NCBI GenBank assembly: GCA_049194865.1
Contig: JBLZWL010000097.1
Span: 62,001-126,000, forward strand
Source of the DNA: Myxococcus terminator_A
Lineage (GTDB): Bacteria; Myxococcota; Myxococcia; Myxococcales; Myxococcaceae
DNA: 64,000 bases
Direction: 5' to 3'
In this document: one piece after another, positions 50,401-62,400 of the stretch
Position numbering within the stretch: the first letter of the stretch is position 1
Layout: every line of letters starts with the position of its first letter
Position numbers and translations under genes: made by a program
The notes under the pieces: model-generated
Database searches by the model: none
Told to the model about the DNA's origin: nothing
What the model saw: the letters and a program-made list of their open reading frames with translations, nothing else

Positions 50401-53400
50401 GAAGGCCACACGGTGGCCCGCTCGCCGCCAATCAGCACAGTGGTCGCCGCCGCGAAGTTCCGTCCGAGAATCTGGACAATCGAACCGCCGCCCGTGGGCC
50501 CCACGCGAGGCACCACCTGGGCGATCTCCGGACGCGAGCCCGGAGCGTGCGCCGCGTCGAACTCCACTTCGAAGGGCGACAGCAGGTGCTTGCTGTCCAG
50601 CGTGAGCAGGGCCGTGGACACCGACAGCTTCAGCTTCGCGTGCGAAGGCAGCGGGTTCTCCGGACGGAAGCGGATGAGCACGGTGCTGACCGGCTCCGTC
50701 GCGCTCCCCGCCTCCAGGTCCGCGCCCGTCGCGCCCGTGCCCAGCCACTCCGTGCCGTCCACCGTCAACGACACGGCCTGACGCGCGCTCTCCGCAGTCA
50801 CCGTCGTGGAGAACGTGAGCAGCAGCGACGGCACGTCGAGCGGCACCACGTCTCCGGCCTTCACGCTCGCGGAGACCAGGGTCAGCTCCGCCGCCGGACC
50901 GAACTCCAGCGCCCAGCCCGCGTTGCCACGGTTCCTGGCGCTGACGATGCGACCTCCCGCCACGGCGACGCGCTCGGCGGAGCCACCGCTCGCTCCCGCG
51001 ACATGGTGCAGCAGCCGGGGATTCAGCAAGTCACTCAGGTCCACCACGGCCACGCCCGCCGCACCTACGGCCACGTAGGCCACATCCCCCACCAGCCGCA
51101 CGTCCGAGGCGAAGCCCTTGAGCGTGTTGGTGCCCACCGAGGCACCACGGACAGGGTGCGCGGGATTCGACACGTCCACGAGCACCAGGCCCTCGGTCCC
51201 CGCCGCCACGACAGCCACGTGGTCCCGACGCAGGCGCACCCGCTGGACATCCAGCGGCAGCGAACCCTGTTGCGCCGGCATGCGGTCCACTCGCACCGTG
51301 TGCAGGTGGCCTCCAGTGAAGCGATGACCTGGGGTCCACGTGCCGGTGCCCACCACCGCCAGCTCCTCCTCCACGGCCAGCGCGCTGACCTCGGGGAGCA
51401 ATGGGTCACCCAGGGTGTTCAGCAGGAAGGCCGCGTTCGTGATGTCGAAGCTGCGCAGGCCGCCCTTGCCAGCGGCGGCCAGCAGCCGGTCGCCCCGCAG
51501 GTCCAGGCCGAAGGCCGCGCCGTTTCCGGCAGCGGTGGAGCGAACCATCTTGGGCGTGGCCGGGTTGGAGATATCCAGCTCGAGGACGGTGCCCGCCGTG
51601 TAGCTGCTCCCATCCTGAGTCGCGCCCGCGCCGATGAAGAGGCGGTCATTCCACTCGGACGCGTACGCGATGGAGAGCAGGTCTCCACCCAGGTAGCTCC
51701 ACGTCCCGATGATGCGGTCATCGCGACGGTCACTGTCCTCGTCGATGACCTCGTTGCGGCGCTCGGGAGGAATCGGCGTCCCCGCCAGCCGGCCCTTCAG
51801 GTAGAGCCCCGACAGGTCGACGATGCGAAGGCCGCCAGCGCCCACCATGTAGACGTGGTCGCCAATGGTCACCATGTCGTGAATCGCGCCCTGGAACGCC
51901 ACCGCCGAGTCCGTCGGCTGGTCGAAGATGTAGGCGTCCTCGAGCGTGGCGCTCGTCCCATCCGACTGCGCCACCGTGACATCCACCGCGCCGCGCAGGC
52001 CGTTGGGCGTGTACGCCTCGATGCGCTCCATGCCCAGCACGCGAACGCGCAGGGCGGGCGTGTTGCCGAAGCGCACCTGGACGGTGCCGCTCGTCGTGAA
52101 GCCGGTGCCCCGCAGCAGCACCTTCGTTCCACCCGACGCGGGGCCTCGTCCCGGAGTGACGGCGAGCAGCGACAAGGACTTCGTGTAGATGAACGCACCC
52201 GCGCGCGTCAGCGAGCTGCCGGACGGGTTGCGGACCTCGAGCGACGCGGCGCCATCCACGGTCGACGCGGGCGTGCGCACGACGAGCTGGTTCGCGGAGA
52301 ACGACTCGAGCTCCGCGGGAGCACCGCCCAGGCGGACCTCCAGTCCGGTCTCGAAACCACTCCCCTTCAGCGTCACGAGCGTGCCGCCCGCCACCGGGCC
52401 CTCACGGGGCGAAATCGAGTCGACGACGACCTGACGTGCCACCGTGTCCTGGGACGTCTCGAACTCCGTGACGAAACGCCCGGGCATGAGCGAGCCGTTC
52501 GTGCCCAGCGTCTGGAGGCCAGAGATGACCAGCCGGTGGCGCGTCAGCGCCCTGAGCGTCTGGGTCGGGTCGATGACGAGCTGGTGGACTCCAGCCGCGC
52601 TCACCTGCTGCGTGACCAGGACGGGGAGCTCCTCGCCCTCGGAGGAGCCATCCATCCGATAGAGCCGCGCGTTGACGGACGACGCCTCGCGCACCGCGAG
52701 GTTGAGGTCCGCGACGAGCGTCTCCGTGGTGGGGACGCCCGTCGCATACGGCGCCGGACGCACGGCCATCACCATGGGGAACGGCACCGCGATGACGACG
52801 AACCCGTCATTGGGCGTGGGCTGCGAGGGCGGCGAGTAGACGGTGCTGATGGTCGCCGCCACCACGCCCTGGTCGATGCCCACGTCCGAAAGCAGCGTCG
52901 CGGGCCACAGGTCCACGGCATCCACGGCGAGGGGCGCGGCCAGCTCCGAGACCGCCGAGAGCTGCACCACGCCGGCGCCCGCATTCACGCCCAGGTGAGT
53001 GCCGAGCGCGGACAGCGAGAAGCGCGTGCCCACGAGGGCCGATAGCTGCGCCACCTTGCGAGGCTGAGTGGGAGGCGCCAGGGAGACCGTGGAGGCCACC
53101 TCCCCCGACGACGACAACCCACGTCCCGAGTGGATGGCCAGGTCCCCCAGGTCCTGCGTCTCGCCGACCACCGGGAAACCCGGGCGCGCCAGGTCCACCA
53201 CCAGGGTGGCGACGTCGTTCCCGGACCGGGCGAGCAGCACGGCGTGGCGGCCGAGCATCCGCACCTTCTCGATGGAGGGCGTCCGCACCGAGCCCTTCAT
53301 CAGGAAGGAGCGCACGGAGCCGAGCAGCGTGGGACGCAGCGGCTCCACCAGCGAGAACACCGCGAGGCCACTGTCGCCCGCGGCGACGAGCGCCAGGTCA

Positions 53401-56400
53401 TCCACCACCGCGAGGTCGTGCGCCTTGCCCTCATAAGGCAGCGCCATGACGAGCCGGGGCTGCGTGCCCACGCTGGCGTCCACGACGAGCAGCGACGGGC
53501 CGCCCTCGCCCACCATGTCCACATGGGTCAGCTCCGCGGCCTCGGCCGCCACGTAGGCGATGCGCTCACGTACCACGAGCGCCTTGGGCTGATAGGGCGG
53601 AGGGAAGGAGACGCCGCCCATCACCTCGGAGTTCTCCGGCACGGAGATGTCGACGATGGACAGCGCGCCCTGCGTGCTGCGCTTGAGCACCTCGATGACA
53701 TCCGCGCCCTGCTGGATGGACGCATCCGAGAGCAGGTAGGCGCGGCCCTTCTCGAGCGCGAGCGAACCAGGACGCCCCTGAGGCAGCCGAGACGAGGGCC
53801 GGCCTTCCGTCCCATCGACGGCGGGCTGGTACCGGCCAATCCGCTTCGTCGTCGAGAGGTTCGTGTAGAGGTAGGCGTTCTCCGCCATCGCAAGCTGTCC
53901 GTCCGGATTGCTGACGAAGATGTCCGCCGGTCCGAAGCCGCCACCGGGCGTCGTCACCCGCATGCGCCCTGGGGACAGGACGATGGCCGATGGAGCCAGA
54001 CTGCCTCGCGCCGTCTGCGCGCCCTGGCCTCGGAAGTAGACCTCCGCGCCCTGCTGGAAGCCCGCGCCGGACAGCTCCACTTCCTGCCCGCCCGCCAGGG
54101 GGCCGGAGGCCGGCGAGACGAAGCTCACCTGCAGGATGTCCATGTAGATGAAGCCACCCAGCAGGCTGCCGTGCAGCCCACCCGGGTTGACCACGGTGAC
54201 CTTCACGGGCCCCTCCACCTGCTGCGGCGTGCGCACGGTGAGGACCGTCTTCGACTCACTGACGGAGACCTCCGTCGCCTCCGCGTTGGAGAAGTACACC
54301 CGGGCGCCAGACTCGAAGTTCGCGCCGCGAATCGTCACGCGCGTACCGCCGTCCACTGGACCCGCGCGCGGCTCCACGCGGTCCACGCGCGGCACGGTCC
54401 CCTCCTCCGTGCGAGTACGGAAGCGCGAGAGGTAGCGCTTCTCCAGCGTCCGCTGGAAGGTGCTGCCCACCCCTGCCTCCACGGTGATGGAGTGCTCCTT
54501 GCCACGCGCGAGCTTCACGCCCGCGGGGAGCAGCAGCTCGATGCGATAGCTGTCCGTCGGGCTCACCCGAGCCTCGGTGGTCAGCACGCGGCCGTTGAGC
54601 AGCCCTTCGCGCAGGATGACGCGCGCCGAGCTCACCGTGGCCGGGTCCACTGGCTGCGAGAAACCCACGGACAGCGCCAGCTCCGGCGCGCCGAGCGCCA
54701 CCTGCTCCGCGCCATTTCCCGGCGTGGTGTCGGTGACGATGAAGCGGGGCAAGGTGAACTCGGCCACGCCCTGGTGACCGAACAGCGTCATCAGCCCGTC
54801 GCCCGTCATCGACACGTCCAGCGCCGCGGGCAGGTTGGCCCGCACGGAGGTCGTGGCGAGGCCCTCGTCATCGATGATGGAGGCGGTGAGCAGGCCCTTC
54901 ACGGGCCGCGAGGCCTGGTCGATGAGCTGCACCGTGGACACCGACACGTTGCCCAGGCCCGACACGGAGCGCTGGCCCGTGGCCATCACATCCGCGCGAC
55001 CCAGGGCATGCGACAGCAGTGACAGCACGCGCGGCGCGGCGCGCACGTCGACCACGGCGAGCGAGGCCGTGGCGCCCTGGCAACCCACGTGGACGCGCTC
55101 GCCCACCACTTCCAGCGTCTCCGCGCCACCCGGCACCGCCGCGTGGCCCAGCTCGCCCAACTCCGGGTCCAGCAGGTCGAACACCCGCAGGCCGCCCGAC
55201 CCCGCCGCCACCAACAGCTTGTCGCCGAGCACCCCCACGTCCAACGCGGGCCCGTTCGTGGGCAGCGTCGTCAACCGCTGCGGATAGTCCACGTTCGACA
55301 GGTCCACCACCACGACGCCCTGATGACCATTGGCCACGAAGGCCAGTTGCCCCGCCGCCACCACACCGCCCACGTCGTGGCCGGACAGCTCGATGGAGCC
55401 CCGACGCGTGATGTTGCCCGCGTTGCTCGTGTCGAACAGCACCAGCTCACCGTTGCGAGCCGCCAGGTCATGGCGGACGCTGACGAGCACCAGGCGCCCA
55501 TGGAAGGCCGACGCCACCGGCACGCCCTCCAGCGGGTGCGCGACCAGGGCCTCCAGCGGAGCGTCCGTCACGCGGAAGAACTCCACGCCCCGGCGCACCG
55601 GAGCGCCCAGCGGCAGCCCCGTGGCGCCCACCACGCCCAGGCCCGCGCCATCCAGCGCCAGCGCGGACAAGCGGGTGCTCTCGCCCGAGCCACCAAACGG
55701 CTTGTACGGCGTCCGGGAAGGCCGCATTCCGGCCTCCACCTGGACGGCCTGCGACGACGTGGTGTTGCCGGACAGGTCCTTCGCGCGAGCGTGGAGCGTC
55801 ACGGACTTGCCCGCCAGCGGCGTCGGCACCAGCCACGAGTAGCGGTACTGCGGCCGGTTCGCGGAGCTGGTCCCCGCCACCGCCGAAGCGCCAACCTCGC
55901 CTGACACCGTCTCTCCCGACTCCGACGTGTAGCTCGCGAGGAAGCCCACGTCATGGATGCCGGCGTTGTCCGCTGCGAAGGCCGACAGGAGCAGCGGGTC
56001 GCCTTCGGTGACGACGTCCAGGTGCGGCGGGTCGACGAGCTCCACGGCCGGCGCGGTGGTGTCGGGGATGGTGCCCACCTTCCGGGCGGGCGTCTCCGCC
56101 TCCTGACCTGCCTTGTCCACCGCCACGGCCTTGATGAAGAACTCGCGGCTCCCGCTGCCGATGGGCGCGACGAAGCTCGCCACGTAGGCGTTGGGTCGAC
56201 CGGGAATGCCCGCGGGCGCAAGCGCCGTGGCCACCTTGCGACCGTCCACGAAGAACGACACCGACTCGAGGCCACTGTCCACGTCGATGGCGTTGGCCTC
56301 CAGTCGCAGCCGCGCGCCAGCGAAGACGGTGCCGTCGGCCTCGGGCCGCGTCAGCTCCACGGTGGGAAGCTGGTCCGCGACGACGTTGAACGCGATGGGC

Positions 56401-59400
56401 TCCGACTGCGTCGACTGTCCGGCGGTGTCCACGGCGCGCGCGGCGATCCACAGGCGCTTGCCCACGTCCGCGGGGTCCGCCACGTAGATGTGCTCGAAGG
56501 GCAACTGGAAGCGGCGCCCCACCTCGGCGAGCGAGTCCTTCGTCGGGCCCACCAGGAACGTCACATGGGCCACCGCGACGTCGTCGCCCGTCTGCGCGTG
56601 GAAGCTGCTCGGCAGCTTCGCCACCACCTTGAACGGCGGGTTCTTCAAGGCCACCGTCGGCGGCTTGTCGTCGATGGCGTTCACCGTCACAGTGTCCGTC
56701 GCGGACCGGTTGCTCAGGTCCACCGCCTTGGCGGTGAACTTCAACTGGACGGACGCGCCGTTGTCCGGGACGAGGTCCTTGGGTACCAGGTACGAGAAGC
56801 GGTACGGCGGCGCGGGGACGTAGGCCACCTGCTTCGCTTCACCCGATCCCACCTCCAGCAGGAACGACACGCCCGCCACTCCCACGTTGTCCTCGGCGCG
56901 AGCCTCCACATCCAGCCGGAGTCCCGTCACCATCGCGGACCCGTTCGCCGGAGACACCAGCTTCACCACCGGGTCCTGGGTGTCCGCCTTCGCCAGCACC
57001 GTCACGGCCTGCGCGTGGACCGTCTTGCCCGACGAGTCCCGCGCATTCGCCCGGATGGTGAGGCTCTTCGACGCGGAGCCATGCGGCAACGGCACGCGGA
57101 AGGAATACGGGCGGGTGGCGCTGGCGAAGCGCAGCACGCCGTCCACGCCACCCTCCACGGTGACCTCCACGCGCTGGACTTCGACGTCGTCCTGCGCGGC
57201 CACCAGCACGGAGAAGTCGCGGCCCTCCGTCACGATGGCGCCGTGCGCCGGCTGGGCGATGGCCACCGTGGGCGGCTGGTCCACGGCCACCGACAGCACC
57301 ACCGTCTGCGAATTGACGATGTGCCCGAAGCTGTCCACCGCGCGCCCCTGCAACCGCAGGGTGCCGCCCGCCGTCTCCGGCACGGGGACCAGGAAGCGGA
57401 ACGGGGGCTGGTTCAGCGTGGCGACCGGCGTCTCGGCGCCATCCAGGTAGAGCGACACGGAGGTGACGGCGACGTCGTCCTCCGCGGAGAGGATCACCGG
57501 CAGCAGGTTGCTCGCCACGGCCGTCGTCCCATCCGACGGGGACAGGATGGAGAGGGCGGGCTCGCGATCTCTCACGACGTCGATCTGCTGGTACTCCAGC
57601 TCACCCAGGTTGCCGGAGATGTCCCGGGCCCGCGTGGCGATGAAGTACGGCACGGAGTCCAGGCCGCCCAACTCGGACAGCTTCGGCACCGAGTGCTGGA
57701 ACGTGACGACGGGCGAGTACACGTCGAAGGGAGAGCCCGGCAGCCCGTTCTCCGACGGGAAGCCTCCGGCGACGTGGACCAGCTTGAGGCCTTCGGCGCT
57801 CGGGCCCGCGTAGATCTCCACCCGGTCCACGAACGCGTTGTCGTGCGCCTGGACCTGGATGAGCACCGGCGTGTTCTCGATGATGTCGCGGCCCAGGCTG
57901 GGGCGCAGCACGTTCGCCACCGGCAGGCCCGTGTCCTCTGCGATGCGAATCCGCCGCTCCACCGAGGAGCGGTTGCCTTCCAGGTCCGTCGCCTCGACGC
58001 GCAGGAGCACGAAGCTCTCGGTGCGCGTGGGGTCCAACCGGACGAAGCCCGGAGGCAGCGCCAGCAGCCCTCGGAAGATGCGGAAGCGGGAGATCTCCTC
58101 GGGCCCCACGCGCAGGGCCGTGAGGGTGTCGCGCACGGTGACGTCCGCGGCGACGGGGTTGCCGTCGGGGTCGAACAGCGTCGGCACGACAACGCCATCC
58201 CGCTCCTCGAGCTGGAGGGCGGGCTTGCCGTTGACGAAGAACTCCACGCCGGTGACCTTGGTGTCGTCCGCGGCCAGCGCCCCCAGACGGAGCTGGATGC
58301 TGCCTTCCACCAGGTACCCATCCTGGGCGGGCTCGAGAATCGCCAACTGGGGCGCTCGCGGCCTGCGGCTCTCGATGACCAGCCGCGCGCTCTTCTCCTG
58401 GTTCGCCGTGTCCTTGACGGTGATCGTCAGCACCGTGGGCAGACCCTCCGGGCCCACCGGTGGAGTGACACTCACGGAAAGCGCCCGGCTCCCCACCTGG
58501 GGCGGAGCGAAGGTCTGCGTCTGCGGCGCACCCGAGCCGAAGGTCGTCGTCACCGACTGCACGCCCACGTCGTCCTTGACGGTGAAGTGCAGCGTCGCGC
58601 TCTTGTTCTGGAGCAGGCTGACGAAGCCGCCTTCCAGCTCCGTGCGGTACAGCGTCTCGCCCACCGCCACCAGCCGATCCATCTGAAGGGTCGGCGGCGC
58701 ATCCGAGACAATCTGCACGTATGCGGGAAGAGAGACCGTCTCGTTGCCGGCGCGGTCCACGGACTGGGCGTACAGCTCGGCGGCGCCCAGCGCCTCGCGC
58801 TGGATGGAGACCTCCACTTCCTGCGACGTCCCCACCAGGAGCGTGTCGCCCTGTGAGACGCCATCCATCAGCAAGCGGACGTGGGACAGGCTCGCGTTGT
58901 CGGCGACCCGCATGCGGACCTTCAGCGGCTGACCGCGCACCGCCGTCGGGCTCTCGCCCAGGCCGACGATGGACACCGTGGGGACCACCGTGTCGGGCAC
59001 CACCCGCAGGCTCCGAGCGTCCTTGGTGACCACGCCGCGCGTGTCCACCGCGACGGTGGTGAGGCGCGCGTCGGGAGACGTCCACGACGAGGGGATGCGG
59101 AAGCCCACCTGACGCGAGGAGAGCTGCCCCGGGTTGAGCAACGTGGACAGCGGGTCCACCGTCAGCCGCTGCCCTCCCGCGGCGGAGCGGACCTGATAGG
59201 GCTGGCCGGACTGGTATCGCAGCGCCAGCTCGGACACGAGCACCGGACGCGAGTCACCTCCACGGGCGCGAAGCTCCACGAGGATCTGCTCCACCTCCAC
59301 GGCGTTCTTCGGGAACCCGAGATCCGCCTCGTACTGATTGCCGGCGTCGAGCGTGAGCACGCGGGTCTTCGTGAGATCACCGGACGGGAACAGGGTCTTG

Positions 59401-62400
59401 AAGTTGGCCAGCTCCGCCTGCGCATCCGGGGAGAGCTGCACACGCGGGCGCAGGTGATAGGTGACGCGAGCCTCGGCCCCTTGAGTATCCGAGGCGACCT
59501 TCAGGCGAAGGAAGCCGGGCGCGCTGTCCGAGGTCAGAGCCACCTGCGGCGTAACGCGCACGGCGCCGTCCTCGCCCGTCACGCTGAAGGTGAACGGAGC
59601 GCCTGGCGTTCCACCACTGGCCGGCTGACCGCCGAACGACAGCGTGGCGACCGGCACCGCGTAGTTCGCGAGCGCGAACGGAGTCTGCGGCGTGCCCACG
59701 AGTCCTGACGCGTGGAGCGCGAAGTCGTTGGGCGTCACGGCCTTCACCTCCGACGTGGAGGCCACCAGCCACGCGGCCCGCAAGCCGACGTCATCCTGGA
59801 GCTCCAGCGCGCCCTGGTAGCGCTGCTCTTCGATCAGGTCTCCACTCGTCGGAGACACCCAGCGCACGACAGGCGCCGTGTCGGCGACCAGCAGACAGGA
59901 GTAGGCGGACACCGTGGTGTGCCCCTTGCTGTCCGTCGCCGTGGCCTCGAAGCTCACCGTGCGCGTCTCGCCGTTGATCAACGGAGGCAGCGTGAAGGGG
60001 CCGCTCAGCGACACACTGGCCGCGGGCAGGGTGTCCGGGAGCTGCTCCAGGTCCTCGTTGAGGTCCTCGCCTCCCTCGAAGCGAACGGAGAGGGACTCCA
60101 CCTGGCTGTCATCCGACGCCTGGACGTGGAGCCCCACCTGCGAGCCGGCCACGCACGACTGCGCGTTGGGCACGCCCTTGAGCGAGACGCGCACCACGGG
60201 AGGCAGCTTGTCCTCGACCGAGACGATATCGAACTCGACCTTGGACGTGTCCGTGGGATTGCCGGCCGGGTCATAGGCGCGGGCCCAGATGACGTGCCGC
60301 TCGGGCGCGGTGTTCGCCGGGTCCTCGTTGGTGCGCTTGAGGGGAACCGTTCCGGAGAAGGTCCCCACGTAGCGTCGGCTGACGAGGATGTCGCCGGGCC
60401 CCTGCGGATTGGGGACACGGACCTCCTCGAGGTCCTCCTGGCTCGCGCGCAGGTACGGAGGCTGGGGCGCGGCCGGTTGGATCTCCACGCCGTCGAGCAC
60501 CACGGTGACACGGGAGACGCGGACATCATCCGAGACGTCCACGCGCAGACCGAGGCTGCTCCGGTTGGCGACCTGGAGCGGCTGGGTGGCCGTCCCCGGA
60601 ATGGGCGACAGCAGGAGGGCCGTGGGGTGCTCCAGGTCGTCGATGACGTCGAGCAGCACGTCCTCATGCCCGAACTGGGGCACCGGGCTCACGTCCTTGG
60701 CGATGATGCCCACGGACCGCTCGGACGCGGGCGTGGACGACGTGACGATGGGGGCGCGCACGACCAGCTTCTGCTGGATGGCGGTGTTGACGGGGCCGAT
60801 GAACGGCTCCAGCGTCACGCCTCCGGAGCGCGCCGCGATGCTCGCGACACCTTCGTCATCGGACACGGTGAAGGTGACGGTGACATCCTGGCCCTCCTTC
60901 ACCACGGAGCGAGGCGCGGGAAGCATCAGCTGCACGACGGGAGCGGCATTCGTCACGGCCTGGAGCACCAGGCGACGCTCCGCGGTGCGGTCTCCGTCAT
61001 CCGCGACGACGGCACGCAGGCGCAGCGGCTTGCCCGCGTGTGCGGCGGGCACATCCAGGCTCCACTTGAAGACCTGGTACAGCCCTTCCTGCGTTCCGGT
61101 GATGGCGCCCGAGCCCACCTGCGTCTCCGGTGCGTCCGGGTTCGCGGGCTGGAGCGGGTCCTGGAGGAAGAGCCGGGCGTTCTTGACGCGGACGTTGTCC
61201 GTGGCCACCACGACGACGTCCACCTTGCGGCTGGGGCCAGCGTAGACGCGCGTGCCCTCGGAGGGGGCGCGGAAGGCCACCATGGGGGGCTCGTCGTCAG
61301 CCGTCACGTCGAGCGAGAGGGAGACGGTGCCCGCGTTCTTCTCGCCCGCGCTGTCGACGGCCTCCGCCACGAGCTGGACGGTGCCGGGCGTCGACGGCAG
61401 CAACAGGTCGAAGCGATACGGCGGAACCGTGGCGACGCCGATGGACTCGCGCGTGCCTCCAAGCACCTTGAAGAGCTCGACCCTGGAAATGGCCACATCG
61501 TCCTCCGCGTGGAGGACGATGGGAACCTGCGTGGCCGCCGTGCCGACGAAGCCGGGACTGGGACTGAGGAACTCGACAGTGGGGGGCCGGTCGCCCTTGA
61601 GCGTGACGGTGTGGCTCACGTCCTTGTGGTTGCCCGAGGAGTCGAACGCGTGCGCGGTGAGCTTGAGGGTCTCCTTGGGGAGCGGGCCCAGGAAGAACTT
61701 GTCGGTAGGGATGACGGTGTAGCTGATGAACGAACCGGAGACGCCCGCGTTGTCGCCGAGTGAGGCATCGACGAAGAACGGTGTCTCCTCCTCATCGAGA
61801 TAGAGCTCGACTCGCTGGGGCGCGACCTCGTCGAACCCAGCGATCGTGACAAGCAGCGACTGGGAGTTCGGCACCTCCACCAGATGTTGCGGTGTGAGGA
61901 TGTTCACCGTGGGGGCCGACAGGTCCCGGCGAATCCCCACCACGATGGCACCACTCGACTGCTCGTGTCCCTGCGCGTCGCGGGCGATGGCCGTGACGAC
62001 GAAGGTCCCATCCGCTTCGACGACAGGTGTGCGCCAGAGCACGCGATAGGGAGGCGTGGAGGACTGCCCCACCGGCAATCCGTTCACCTTCCACGTCACC
62101 TGCGGCGCCTCGCCGCTGTCATCCGACGCGGCGGCGGTGAGCATGACGGGGGTGCCGCCCACGTAGGAGTCCGTGGACGTGGGCGTCTGGATGGCCACCG
62201 AGGGCGGGCCGTCCAGTTTGACGACGGCCTCGAAGCCGATGCGGCGCTCGAGCCCGCCATGGTCGATGGCCTGAATCTCGACGCGAGGACGCCTGCCAGC
62301 GCTTCCCTCCGGAGGCGTCCAGACGAGCTTGAACGCCTGGCCGCCCTCGGCCGTACCGCCCTGCCCTCCCTGGTCCAGACGCGTGGTGGCCACCGCGTTG

